Part shown: in pieces, positions 15,828 through 23,840 of the stretch
Numbering within the stretch: the first letter of the stretch is position 1
How the letters are laid out: every line of letters starts with the position of its first letter
Origin: Aurantimonas coralicida
Lineage (GTDB): Bacteria; Pseudomonadota; Alphaproteobacteria; Rhizobiales; Rhizobiaceae
Direction of reading: 5' to 3'
DNA length: 50,595 bases
Assembly (NCBI GenBank): GCA_011050685.1
Contig: DRFF01000159.1
Span: 1 to 50,595, forward strand
Program-made: the position numbers and the translations under genes
Notes under the pieces: model-generated
The model's input: only the letters and a program-made list of their open reading frames with translations
Database searches by the model: none
What the model was told of the DNA's origin: nothing

Positions 15828-17318
15828 ATGTTGAAAGCTACCGAAGAGGAGATCGAGGAAGTCCGAGAATATTTTGAATGGCAGGCGCCCGACCTCGAAG
15901 TGACCTTCATGCAGAAGGTTTACTCGGAGGCCGTCCTGAACACCCGCCACGACGTGTGGGATATCCACACCAACAAGGATCGCTGGTGGGTCATCACGGG
16001 CGGCACAAATCTCTACTCTCAGGAGCAGTTCCCAAATATGGACCTTGCTCTGACCTTCCATATTGGCCTGATCCTCCGCATCCCGCGTACGGAAGAACAA
16101 CAGGAAGACGATCTACGCATCCTCCCGTTTGGCCCCATCTTCGAGAAGATGGAAGAAGCCGGGACTGCCGTGACACAGGCGTATAACCTCGCGGACTATC
16201 AGACCGTCGGCGTCCGCTGCCGCGAGACGCTACTCGAGCTGATCTGCGTCGCACAGGACGCGGCAATATGGACCGACACACCGCCACAGCGTGCGAACTT
16301 CCGCGCGTGGACGGAGATTATCTGCAACGATCTTTTACCAGGCGACACCAACAAGGAGCGTCGCGGGGCCCTCAAGAGTGCGCTTGAGTCCGCATGGACG
16401 TTTTCCAACTGGCTGACGCACTCTAAGTCGGCCACTTGGATTGATGCCGACATAGCGCACTCGTTGATCCAGCACGCCTGCGGCATGGCGACCTCATTGA
16501 TCCTTCGCGAGTTGCGCGGTGTGCCTGAGAAATGCCCGAACTGCGGCTCGCGGCACCTCGAACCCGAACAGGGCGAAAATACCGCGGCACTCGGGGTGCT
16601 CTGGGAACGACCGCGCTGCGCCGACTGCGGATGGGCCGGCAGGCCCGTTCCAATCCTCGACCTCGAGAATGGACAGCCCATTATCACCCGCGAAGGCGAA
16701 AAATCCGATGAGCACAGCATAATGACAGTACCGCTGCGCACGATCCTTAAGCCGGGCAATCCGCCGATCGAGCCGTTGAAGAAAACAGAGACTGGGCCAC
16801 CGGAGCCAGTCGTCTATTTTGCCTACGGGTCCAACATGTCGACCGCCCGGCTGCGTAAGCGCATGCCGAGTTGCAAGCCGCTCGGTATTGCTACCTTGCC
16901 GGCTCATGCGCTTCGTTTCCATAAGCGCAGTGCGGACAAGTCCGGGAAGTGCAACGCATTTGCCAGTGGCAACGACAATAGCGTGATCGGAGTCTTGTTC
17001 AGCTTCGATCCTGCCGAGCGTGCCAAGCTAGATGAGGCCGAAGGCGTCGGCAGCGGCTACGAGCACGCGATGGTCACGGTCATCAACGACAAAGGCCGCA
17101 GGCGGAAGGTCCTTACCTATCTCGCCACCCCCGACTACATCGACGACAGCCTCAAACCCTATGGCTGGTACAAGAACTTTGTCCTTGTAGGTGGTAGAGA
17201 ACACGCCCTGCCGCAGGAGTATATTGCCGAATATATCCAGTCGGTTGAGGCGATGGAAGATCCCAACGAGACACGGGACAAGAAGCAGCGGGCCACGCTT
17301 GGAAGTCTCGGGCGGTGA
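15828..17318 (+). CDS. Fusion: unknown N-terminal domain, zinc ribbon, gamma-glutamylcyclotransferase-like domain
   Basis: A 496-residue protein in three parts. Residues 1-230 are an unrecognised, Trp-rich domain (EYFEWQAPDLEV, HDVWDIHTNKDRWWVI, NLYSQEQFPNMDLALTFHIG). I have an impression that similar proteins occur in accessory or defence regions, but cannot confirm it. Residues 236-267 form a zinc ribbon (CPNC...CADC). Residues 328-475 match the GGCT/AIG2-like fold: the glycine loop YFAYGSNMS, and LDEAEGVGSGY with the likely catalytic Glu405. GGCT enzymes release 5-oxoproline from gamma-glutamyl amines. The gene's base and codon use look less GC-biased than its neighbours, and it stands alone between deoA and the retropepsin gene, suggesting transfer. 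Its function is unknown. Confidence 0.82.
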   Translation: MLKATEEEIEEVREYFEWQAPDLEVTFMQKVYSEAVLNTRHDVWDIHTNKDRWWVITGGTNLYSQEQFPNMDLALTFHIGLILRIPRTEEQQEDDLRILPFGPIFEKMEEAGTAVTQAYNLADYQTVGVRCRETLLELICVAQDAAIWTDTPPQRANFRAWTEIICNDLLPGDTNKERRGALKSALESAWTFSNWLTHSKSATWIDADIAHSLIQHACGMATSLILRELRGVPEKCPNCGSRHLEPEQGENTAALGVLWERPRCADCGWAGRPVPILDLENGQPIITREGEKSDEHSIMTVPLRTILKPGNPPIEPLKKTETGPPEPVVYFAYGSNMSTARLRKRMPSCKPLGIATLPAHALRFHKRSADKSGKCNAFASGNDNSVIGVLFSFDPAERAKLDEAEGVGSGYEHAMVTVINDKGRRRKVLTYLATPDYIDDSLKPYGWYKNFVLVGGREHALPQEYIAEYIQSVEAMEDPNETRDKKQRATLGSLGR

Positions 17319-17426
17319 GACGACGGTGTCGGTGCGAGTTGCCGGTTCAGACTGCGGACCCGATGTCCCCTTCGTCCCGCACAGCGGACCACCATCATTC
17401 GCCGACATGCCCTCCAGAAGACCGGA

Positions 17427-17957
17427 TTACTGGCGCAGCGTCAGGCGGCCGTCCGCGATCTCGAATTTTGACAGGCGGCTCAAAAAACTCATGCCGAGCA
17501 GGGTGACCGGCAGGGTGCCATCCTGGGTGACCAGCGCCTCGACGTCGCGCAGCTCGATCGGTCCGAGCTGGAGACGGGCGATGCTGGCGAGTGCCGCCCT
17601 GGTCTCGCCATTGGCGGTCTGCACCCTGTGGCGATAGTCGGCCATGCCGGGGACGATGCCGAGCTGGCGCGCGGTGGTCTGGTCGATTGCGACGTAAGTC
17701 GCGCCGGTGTCGACGAGCACCGGGACGGGCCGGCCGTTCATGCGCGCGTCGGCGCGGAAATGGCCGCTCGGGTCGGCGCGCAGCAGCGCCAGGCGACCGG
17801 ACGCTGGTGCTTCTACCGCGGCCTCGATCACCTGCGGCGGGGCGTCGATCGTCTCGACCTGTCCGGTGAGCATGCGGGAGCGGTATTCCTCGAAGGCCGA
17901 CGGGGCCGCCAGCGCGACCATCGATGACAGGACGAGGAGGAATACGAATTTCTGCAT
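17427..17957 (-). CDS. Retropepsin-like aspartic protease, periplasmic
   Basis: A 176-residue protein with an N-terminal signal or anchor (MQKFVFLLVLSSMVALA) and one retropepsin-like domain. The active-site motif VLVDTGATYVAI lies at about residues 82-93, followed by LGMSFLSRLSKFEI and GRLTLRQ at the C-terminus, all typical of the TIGR02281 group of clan AA proteases common in proteobacteria. As a single-motif protease it must dimerise to work. The start at 17957 gives a normal signal; a start at 18002 adds 15 unlikely residues. The substrate is unknown. Confidence 0.85.
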   Translation of the reverse strand: MQKFVFLLVLSSMVALAAPSAFEEYRSRMLTGQVETIDAPPQVIEAAVEAPASGRLALLRADPSGHFRADARMNGRPVPVLVDTGATYVAIDQTTARQLGIVPGMADYRHRVQTANGETRAALASIARLQLGPIELRDVEALVTQDGTLPVTLLGMSFLSRLSKFEIADGRLTLRQ

Positions 17958-18005
17958 CGGCCGATCCGCACCGTTTCGGGAAACCGGATCAGCGTAGATC
18001 ATCGC

Positions 18006-18076
18006 CGTTAACGTCCGCGAAAGGGCTGGGTGGCCTGCCCGCGGATTTCGTTCGCGCGGTTGCCAATGCGTTAACG
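18006..18076. promoter_or_regulatory. Two CGTTAACG palindromes upstream of the retropepsin gene
   Basis: Perfect 8-bp palindromes CGTTAACG occur at 18006-18013 and 18069-18076, 63 bases apart, between the upp terminus and the retropepsin start. They could be a paired binding site for a regulator, perhaps CtrA-like given the TTAAC core. Chance occurrence is not excluded. Confidence 0.25.
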
Positions 18077-18097
18077 CCCTGTCTGCCGCAAGGTCCG

Positions 18098-18727
18098 CTA
18101 CTTGGTGCCGTACATCCGGTCGCCGGCATCGCCGAGGCCGGGCACGATATAGCCCTTGTCGTTGAGATGGCTGTCGATCGCCGCGGTAAACACCGGAATA
18201 TCCGGGTGCGCGGCGCGAAACCGCTTGACGCCCTCGGGCGCGGCGAGAAGGCAGAGGAAGCGGATGTTGCGGGCGCCGCGCTCCTTCAGCTTGTCCATCG
18301 CCGCGATGGCGGAATTGGCGGTCGCCAGCATCGGATCGACGACGATCACCAGCCGGTCGGCCAGATCCTCCGGCGCCTTGAAGTAATATTCGACCGGCTG
18401 CAGCGTCTCATGGTCGCGATAAAGGCCGATATGGGCGACGCGGGCGGCCGGCACCAGGTCGAGCATGCCTTCCAGAAGGCCGTTGCCGGCTCTGAGGATG
18501 GAGGCGAAGACCAGCTTCTTGCCTTCCAGCACCGGCGCGTCCATCGCCTCCATCGGCGTTTCGATGCGGATGGTGGTCAGGTCGAGATTGCGCGTCACCT
18601 CGTAGCAGAGTAGCGTCGAGATCTCGCGGAGCAGCCGGCGAAAGCTCGCCGTCGAGGTCTCCTTCTTGCGCATGATGGTGAGTTTGTGTTGGACCAGCGG
18701 GTGGTCGATGACGGTGACGCCGTCCAT
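18098..18727 (-). CDS. upp: Uracil phosphoribosyltransferase
   Basis: Upp joins uracil and PRPP to form UMP, recycling the base released by uridine or deoxyuridine breakdown. The 209-residue protein begins [17 protein letters not shown], has the conserved [12 protein letters not shown], the PRPP-binding segment [14 protein letters not shown] and the typical C-terminus [13 protein letters not shown], which binds uracil. It follows add by 36 bases on the same strand and closes the deoB-add-upp unit. Confidence 0.96.
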   Translation of the reverse strand: MDGVTVIDHPLVQHKLTIMRKKETSTASFRRLLREISTLLCYEVTRNLDLTTIRIETPMEAMDAPVLEGKKLVFASILRAGNGLLEGMLDLVPAARVAHIGLYRDHETLQPVEYYFKAPEDLADRLVIVVDPMLATANSAIAAMDKLKERGARNIRFLCLLAAPEGVKRFRAAHPDIPVFTAAIDSHLNDKGYIVPGLGDAGDRMYGTK

Positions 18728-18763
18728 GGGGCCTCGCTTTCTGCCTGCGGATTGGCCGAAGCT

Positions 18764-19816
18764 CTAATGCCTTGACGGCGGCGCGCCAAGCGAAATGGCG
18801 TCGAGCATCAGCCTGTCGAGAAGCCGCTGGCGGGTCTGTGCATCGACGAAGGCGGCCTCGACGGCGTTGCGGGTCAAGGCGAGCAGCCCGGCCTGGCCGA
18901 TCCCGGCATCTTCGGCAAAGCGGTATTCGGCGGCAAGATCGGTTGCGAAGAAGGGCGGATCGTCGGAGTTCAGCGTCACCTTGACGCCGGCCTCGACCAG
19001 GCGGCGGACTGGGTGCGCGGCGGCGTCGGGAAAGATGCCGAGCGCCAGATTCGAGCCGGGGCAGACTTCCAGCACGATGCCCTCCGCCGCGATCCGCCTG
19101 ACGAGATCGGCGTCCTCAATGGCACGGACGCCGTGGCCAATCCGTTGCGGTTTCAGCGCCGCAATGGTCTCGCGCACGCTGTCCGCGCCGCACAATTCGC
19201 CGGCATGGGCGGTCAGGCCGAGACCGGCGTCGCGGGCGATGTCGAAGGCCTTGGCGAAGTCGCGTGGCGCGAAGCTGCGTTCGTCGCCGGCGAGGCCGAA
19301 GCCGGTCAGAAGCGGCTCCGACACGGCGCCGGCGACGGCAAAGCGCGCGGCGGCCTCGACCCGCTCGGCGCCCAGATGCCGGACGCCGACGACGATCATC
19401 CGGGCTTCGATGCCGGTGGCATGGCGGGCGCGGCGGACCCCTTGGGCGAGACCGGCGAGATAAGTTTGAGGCGCGGTTCCTCCCGCCTCGGCATGATCGG
19501 GCGAGATGAAGAACTCGGCATGGATCGCCCCGGCGTTGGCGAGCCGCGTCAGATGATCCTCGGCAAGCCGGGCGAAGTCGTCCTCGCTCCGAAACACCGT
19601 CGCGGCGCGGTCGTAAGCGGCGAGGAAGCTGGTGAAGTCGTGCCAGACATAGGCGCCGTCGCGGATGATGCCGCCGAGATCGATGCCGTGTCGCCGCGCC
19701 AATTCGAGGACCAGTGCCGGATCGGCGGTGCCCTCGATATGGCAGTGCAGCTCGGCCATCGGCACTGTGCCGCCGCGACCGGCGCGGGCGACCGCCGGGG
19801 CGTTGTCGTTGCTCAA
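18764..19816 (-). CDS. add: Adenosine deaminase
   Basis: Deaminates adenosine and deoxyadenosine to inosine forms, feeding the phosphorylase. Zinc ligands His24 and His26 are in [10 protein letters not shown], followed by the HAGEL motif with its His and Glu, the RIGHGVRA motif and SDDPPFF with the zinc-binding Asp. The length of 350 residues is normal for bacterial Add. The TTG at 19816 overlaps the deoB stop as TTGA; an ATG at 19759 ([10 protein letters not shown]) would start right at the domain. The TTG start is preferred because of the overlap pattern used elsewhere here. Confidence 0.93.
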   Translation of the reverse strand: MSNDNAPAVARAGRGGTVPMAELHCHIEGTADPALVLELARRHGIDLGGIIRDGAYVWHDFTSFLAAYDRAATVFRSEDDFARLAEDHLTRLANAGAIHAEFFISPDHAEAGGTAPQTYLAGLAQGVRRARHATGIEARMIVVGVRHLGAERVEAAARFAVAGAVSEPLLTGFGLAGDERSFAPRDFAKAFDIARDAGLGLTAHAGELCGADSVRETIAALKPQRIGHGVRAIEDADLVRRIAAEGIVLEVCPGSNLALGIFPDAAAHPVRRLVEAGVKVTLNSDDPPFFATDLAAEYRFAEDAGIGQAGLLALTRNAVEAAFVDAQTRQRLLDRLMLDAISLGAPPSRH

Positions 19817-21006
19817 AGGAAGCTGGTTCCGTGGCGGCCGGCCGGCAGGCCAAGATGGGCGGCAACGCTTTGGCCGATATCGGCGAAGGTCTCGCGATGG
19901 CCGAGGCTGCCCGGCGCGACATCGGGGCCGAACACCAGCACCGGCACGTTCTCGCGGGTGTGGTCGGAGCCGCGCCAGGTCGGATCGCAGCCATGGTCGG
20001 CGGTGGCGATCGAAATGTCGCCGGGCCGGAGCCTGGCCTCCAGTTCCGGCAGGCGGGCGTCGAAGGCCTCCAGCGCGGCGGCATAGCCGGCGACGTCGCG
20101 GCGGTGGCCGTAGAGCATGTCGAAATCAACGAAATTGGCGAAGATCAAATCGCCGTCCGCCGCGTCGTCGAGGGCGCCGAGCATGGCATCGAACAGCGCA
20201 TCATTGCCGTCGCCCTTGCGCACTTCGGAAATGCCCTGATGGGCGAAGATGTCGCCGATCTTACCGATCGCGATCACCCGCCGGCCGGTGTCGACGGCGC
20301 GGTCAAGCAGCGTCGGCTCCGGCGGCGGCACGGAATAGTCGCGCCGGTTGGCGGTGCGGCGGAAGCTGTCCGAGGTTTCGCCGACGAAGGGCCGGGCGAT
20401 GACCCGGCCGATATTCAACGGATCGACGTGCCGGCGCGCGATGGCGCAGAGGTCGTAGAGACGGTCGAGGCCGAAATGCGTCTCATGCGCGGCGATCTGC
20501 AAAACGCTGTCGGTCGAGGTGTAGAAGATCGGCTTGCCGGTGCGGATGCTGTCCTCGCCAAGTTCCGCGATGATCTCCGTGCCCGATGCATGGCATTGGC
20601 CGAGAACGCCGGGGATATCGCTGTCGTCGGCGATCTGCTGGATGAGGGACGCCGGGAAGGCGGGAATCTCCTGCGGGAAATAGCCCCAGTCGAAGAGCAC
20701 CGGAACCCCGGCGATCTCCCAATGACCTGAAGGTGTGTCCTTGCCGTGTGAAACTTCCCCTGCGGAGCCCCAAAGGCCGATGCATGCCTCGCTCGATGAT
20801 TGACCGGCGGCGCGGTAGAGGCCGAGCCGGCGGAGGTTGGGAAGGGCGAGGGGGCCGCTTCGCAGGCCGTCCTGATCGGCTTCGCCGCGCTTCGCCGCCG
20901 CGAGGATATGGCCGAACGTGTCAGCCCCTGCGTCGCCGAAGCTTGCCGCATCGCGCGCGCCGCCGATGCCGAAGGAATCGAGAACCATGAGAATCGCGCG
21001 CGCCAA
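19813..21006 (-). CDS. deoB: Phosphopentomutase
   Basis: DeoB interconverts (deoxy)ribose-1-phosphate and -5-phosphate, linking the phosphorylases to DeoC. It is an alkaline-phosphatase-superfamily enzyme of 397 residues. The N-terminal metal motif is [16 protein letters not shown] with Asp10, then [21 protein letters not shown] around the phosphorylated Thr, and the late YGHRRDV and [19 protein letters not shown] metal sites. The start is TTG at 21006, which gives the usual MARA N-terminus. It heads the minus-strand unit deoB-add-upp. Confidence 0.95.
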   Translation of the reverse strand: MARAILMVLDSFGIGGARDAASFGDAGADTFGHILAAAKRGEADQDGLRSGPLALPNLRRLGLYRAAGQSSSEACIGLWGSAGEVSHGKDTPSGHWEIAGVPVLFDWGYFPQEIPAFPASLIQQIADDSDIPGVLGQCHASGTEIIAELGEDSIRTGKPIFYTSTDSVLQIAAHETHFGLDRLYDLCAIARRHVDPLNIGRVIARPFVGETSDSFRRTANRRDYSVPPPEPTLLDRAVDTGRRVIAIGKIGDIFAHQGISEVRKGDGNDALFDAMLGALDDAADGDLIFANFVDFDMLYGHRRDVAGYAAALEAFDARLPELEARLRPGDISIATADHGCDPTWRGSDHTRENVPVLVFGPDVAPGSLGHRETFADIGQSVAAHLGLPAGRHGTSFL

Positions 21007-21080
21007 AGGCCTGTCTCCGCTGCGGTGGATTTCCGTGAATCCTTCCGTGGCGAAGATAGTTCGTCGGGCTCGATTGGATA

Positions 21081-21098
21081 GGGGCGCCGAGGCGCCCC
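21081..21098. promoter_or_regulatory. Perfect 18-bp palindrome upstream of deoB
   Basis: GGGGCGCC-GA-GGCGCCCC, centred about 84 bases before the deoB start. It could be an operator for a nucleoside-responsive repressor or a short hairpin in the leader. No second copy was noticed upstream of bmpA or the transporter operon. Confidence 0.35.
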
Positions 21099-21145
21099 GA
21101 AAATTCCATCAGGAGACGGGCCTTGCGTCTTTGTCGATCCGCTGC

Positions 21146-21313
21146 CTAGTGATCCGCTTTCGACATTTGCATCCCGCTTGGAGCACCCTGGCAAGCAAAT
21201 GTCGAAATCAAAGGACCACTAGCAAATTTATGACTCTCGTGGATTTTTCAAATTTGACATTCGATTACGAGCCCGCCGCACATGGGTATCAAATGTTAAA
21301 TTCAATCCACTAG
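21146..21313 (+). repeat. 168-bp bipartite palindromic repeat, copy 1
   Basis: Two adjacent imperfect palindromes lie between CTAG ends. The first (21146-21222) pairs TTTCGACATTTGC with GCAAATGTCGAAA; the second (21239-21313) pairs GTGGATT...AAATTTGACATT with AAATGTTAAATTCAATCCAC. A near-identical copy of the same length, in the opposite orientation, is at 49729-49896. The element codes for no protein and resembles a rhizobial intergenic mosaic element or MITE. Its last bases include the stop codon (CTA read as TAG) of the minus-strand secretin N-domain gene. Confidence 0.88.
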
Positions 21314-21774
21314 CGCGCGGCGGCTTCGTTCGCCATCGCCTGACGAATGACGTATTGCTCGTTTGCCTGCTGGAAGCTTCCCGGATCGTCACCGATGGTC
21401 ACGGTCGGCTCGCATTTCGGCGCGCAGGCGTAGGTGATCCGGCTCGCCTGACGATAGACGCGGACCGTGTTGTTCTCGAAGGTCTGCACCGCGACCTGTT
21501 CATCGAGGATCATCTCGCCGGCCTGGTCGAGAATGACGAGATTGGTAATGCCGTAACTGCGCCCGGTCAGGACAAGGCGTTCCGAGCTCAGCACCTCGAC
21601 ATCGACGATCGCCGGGTTGCCGACGATGACCGTGGCGGCGGGACGGTCGATCTCGATGATCCTGGCATGGTCGACAGCGACGCCGAGGATCGCACCGTGA
21701 TCCTTGGCCTGCGCTCCGACGGAGAGAAGGCCTAGAATCATGGCAGGCAACACGAGGCTGAGAAGGCGATTCAT
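21310..21774 (-). CDS. Stand-alone secretin N-terminal (pilus assembly) domain protein
   Basis: A 154-residue secreted protein: signal peptide MNRLLSLVLPAMILGLLSVGAQA, then a domain like the N-terminal part of CpaC-type secretins (VDHARIIEIDRPAATVIVGNPAIVDVEVL, RSYGITNLVILDQAGE). It ends with a pair of Cys (TYACAPKCEP) and no secretin barrel. It is divergent from the Flp pilin gene and probably acts at the base of the same pilus. The start at 21774 is chosen over 21804 because it begins the signal peptide. Its stop codon lies inside the palindromic repeat. Confidence 0.85.
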   Translation of the reverse strand: MNRLLSLVLPAMILGLLSVGAQAKDHGAILGVAVDHARIIEIDRPAATVIVGNPAIVDVEVLSSERLVLTGRSYGITNLVILDQAGEMILDEQVAVQTFENNTVRVYRQASRITYACAPKCEPTVTIGDDPGSFQQANEQYVIRQAMANEAAAR

Positions 21775-21864
21775 GAGACGTGTCCCGGTTACTCGGATTA
21801 CCATCAGCGTGATCTATACGACAATGCGGTAAACGGAGGATTAATTAGCCATCGTAAGCATTTT

Positions 21865-21879
21865 TTAAGTATTAGTTAG
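21865..21879. promoter_or_regulatory. CtrA-like box upstream of the Flp pilin gene
   Basis: TTAA-GTATTAG-TTAG matches the alphaproteobacterial CtrA consensus TTAA-N7-TTAA at seven of eight fixed bases. It lies in the AT-rich divergent region, about 130 bases before the pilin start and 90 before the opposite gene. CtrA control of pilin genes is established in Caulobacter; here it is an inference. Confidence 0.4.
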
Positions 21880-22008
21880 GGAAGTGAATGTAATAAAAAA
21901 TCAACCAAAAACCTTAAGCCGATTGCAACATCGTGGCGGTAACGTCCCCCTATCCGATCGACGAAAACAGTCGGCGGGTTTGCTGCCAATCGGATTTAAG
22001 GAGTTCCC

Positions 22009-22197
22009 ATGTCCAAGCATTTCATGCGCTTCATCAACGATGAGTCCGGCGCTACCGCGATCGAGTACGGCCTCATCGCCGCGCTGATCGGTACCGCCAT
22101 CATCGCCGCCGTCACCACGGTCGGCACCAATCTCTCGACCACCTTCACGGATATCGGTGCGGCTGTGAAGACCCAGAAAGCTGCTCCCGCCGGCTGA
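22009..22197 (+). CDS. pilA: Flp-type IVb pilin
   Basis: A 62-residue prepilin, the main subunit of the tight-adherence pilus. The leader MSKHFMRFINDESG is followed by ATAIEYGLIAALIG: processing by CpaA after Gly14, with Glu19 at position +5 of the mature protein. The rest is a hydrophobic helix and a short Thr/Lys-rich tail. An excellent ribosome binding site (TAAGGAG) lies seven bases ahead. It leads the cluster and is followed by a strong hairpin that should leave its mRNA in excess over the assembly genes. Confidence 0.96.
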   Translation: MSKHFMRFINDESGATAIEYGLIAALIGTAIIAAVTTVGTNLSTTFTDIGAAVKTQKAAPAG

Positions 22198-22231
22198 TGC
22201 AGGGTAGAATGCACCTGCAAATTTACATCAC

Positions 22232-22264
22232 AACAAGACAGGGGAGCGTATTCCCTGTCTTGTT
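22232..22264 (+). terminator. Hairpin between pilin gene and cpaA
   Basis: A perfect 12-bp stem (AACAAGACAGGG / CCCTGTCTTGTT) with a 9-nt loop, 34 bases after the pilin stop. It lacks a long T-run and likely acts as a partial terminator or 3' stabiliser that raises pilin mRNA over the downstream assembly genes. Confidence 0.7.
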
Positions 22265-22360
22265 CTACGAGATTCATCCGGTGGATAGTCCACCGATTCA
22301 GTGACGGCCAGGGTCCACATGTGCGCCCGGTCCGTCGGAGACAAATGGAGCGCTTGATCT

Positions 22361-22885
22361 GTGATTCTGAATCTTGCGATCCTGATCATTTTTCCATTCG
22401 CCATGGTCTATGCCGCGAGCTCCGATCTCATCTCGATGACGATCGCGAACCGCGTTTCGATCGTGCTCGTGCTGAGCTTTCCGGTTGTTGCGCTGGCGAC
22501 AGGGCTGCCGCTTAGCGAGATCGGCCTGCATTTCGGCGTCGGCCTCCTGTGCCTTCTGGTCACCTTCGGCTTCTTTGCCGCCGGCTGGATGGGAGGCGGC
22601 GACGCCAAGCTCATGGCCGCGACGGTGATCTGGTTCGGCCCGTCGACCGACCTTATCGAGTATCTTCTTCTGGGTTCGATTTTCGGCGGCTTTCTGACAA
22701 TCGGCCTCCTAATCTCGCGCATGATGCTCGCGCCGGCGACCGGTGTCTTCTTCATTGACCGGCTTTTGGATCGGGATACAGGTATCCCCTACGGCATCGC
22801 CCTCGGCGCCGCCGGCCTGACGGTCTATTCCGACAGCGTCTGGATGAATGCCGCGCTCCGTAGCCTGGCGCACGCCCCGTTCTGA
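22361..22885 (+). CDS. cpaA: Prepilin peptidase CpaA
   Basis: A 174-residue membrane aspartic protease (A24 family) that cleaves the Flp prepilin leader. The two catalytic Asp are in AASSDLISMTIANR (about residue 22) and GGGDAKLMAA (about residue 79). Five or so membrane segments are seen; the large N-terminal methylase domain of PilD is absent, as usual for the CpaA/TadV type. The start is GTG at 22361. It is the first assembly gene after the pilin. Confidence 0.92.
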   Translation: MILNLAILIIFPFAMVYAASSDLISMTIANRVSIVLVLSFPVVALATGLPLSEIGLHFGVGLLCLLVTFGFFAAGWMGGGDAKLMAATVIWFGPSTDLIEYLLLGSIFGGFLTIGLLISRMMLAPATGVFFIDRLLDRDTGIPYGIALGAAGLTVYSDSVWMNAALRSLAHAPF

Positions 22886-22926
22886 CGGGCTTGAGCCGCA
22901 CCCCGGCGCCGCGCTGTCAGAGTTCG

Positions 22927-22941
22927 TTAACCATACATTGA
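22927..22941. promoter_or_regulatory. CtrA-like box upstream of cpaB
   Basis: TTAACCATACATTGA contains the exact CtrA half-site TTAACCAT and fits TTAA-N7-TTAA with one change. It lies 67 bases before the cpaB start, in the 122-bp gap after cpaA, so cpaB may begin a separately controlled transcript. Confidence 0.45.
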
Positions 22942-23007
22942 GGGTTTGTCGGCGATAACCGATGCGAACAGCCGCAAATGCGCGGCCCAGTTGGCGGGAG
23001 TTGTCCG

Positions 23008-23829
23008 ATGAATCTTGCACGTATCGCGGTCGTGGCGGTCGCCCTTGTCGCGGCTGCGGGTGCCGGCTTCGTCGCTCTCAATCTCGCACAGCCGGCGCCA
23101 GCCGAGCCGGTGATCATTACGGCCGCTCCGGCCGAACCTCCGATCAAGCTTGCGGACGTGCTCGTCACCACGACGGAGGTCGCGATGGGTGGGTCGATCA
23201 ATGCCGTCCTCGGCTGGCAGAAGTGGCCGGAGGAAGGCATCGGGCCGACGCTGATCGTGCGAACCGATCGCCCGGACGCGATCGAGGAGCTCGAGGGCTC
23301 GATCGCCCGACAGTCCTTTTTCGCCGGCGAACCGGTGCGCGAATCCAAGCTGATCCGCGCCGATCGCGGCTTCATGTCGGCGATTCTGCCGGCGGGCAAG
23401 CGCGCCGTCGCCATCCAGATCGCGGCGGATACCTCCGCCGGCGGCTTCGTGCTCCCGAACGACCATGTCGACATCATCATGACCCGCCGGACAGCCAGTT
23501 CGGATGGCCGCGCCGAGAAAGTCACGACCGAAACGGTGCTGCGCAACCTCCGCGTTCTCGCGATCGATCAGACGATCGAGGAGAAGGACGGGGAGAAAGT
23601 CGTCGTCGGATCGACGGCGACGCTCGAGGTCGATCCGGATCAGGCCGAAGCGCTGACCGCCGCCCAGCAGATCGCCGACCGGCTGGTGCTGTCGCTGCGC
23701 TCCCTCGCCGATTCGGTGCCCGGCTCACCCGGCTACGCCGCCTTCCTGCTGGCCCAGGAGAACTCCCAGCGCGGCAAGATCAAGGTCGTGCGCTACGGCC
23801 AGTCCACCGACATCACAACGTCCAAATGA
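23008..23829 (+). CDS. cpaB: Flp pilus assembly protein CpaB (RcpC)
   Basis: A 273-residue periplasmic protein anchored by an N-terminal hydrophobic segment (IAVVAVALVAAAGAGFVAL). Then follow an SAF-type domain (about residues 50-115, with FFAGEPVRESKL) and the CpaB/RcpC core with AVAIQIAADTSAGGFVLPNDHVDII and VDPDQAEALTAAQQ. CpaB is thought to work with the secretin CpaC in the periplasm. The ATG at 23008 is chosen over one at 22978, which gives a non-hydrophobic preface. Its stop overlaps an ATG (ATGA) of the cpaC frame. Confidence 0.93.
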   Translation: MNLARIAVVAVALVAAAGAGFVALNLAQPAPAEPVIITAAPAEPPIKLADVLVTTTEVAMGGSINAVLGWQKWPEEGIGPTLIVRTDRPDAIEELEGSIARQSFFAGEPVRESKLIRADRGFMSAILPAGKRAVAIQIAADTSAGGFVLPNDHVDIIMTRRTASSDGRAEKVTTETVLRNLRVLAIDQTIEEKDGEKVVVGSTATLEVDPDQAEALTAAQQIADRLVLSLRSLADSVPGSPGYAAFLLAQENSQRGKIKVVRYGQSTDITTSK

Positions 23830-23840
23830 CAGGCAGGTCG

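Noticed and set aside
21146..21313. Repeat as a CRISPR or phage attachment site
   Set aside because: Only one unit per locus, no spacers, no integrase nearby.
22962..23840. Upstream extension of the cpaC frame through cpaB
   Set aside because: The extension is an Arg-rich shadow of cpaB; cpaC begins with its signal peptide near 23841.
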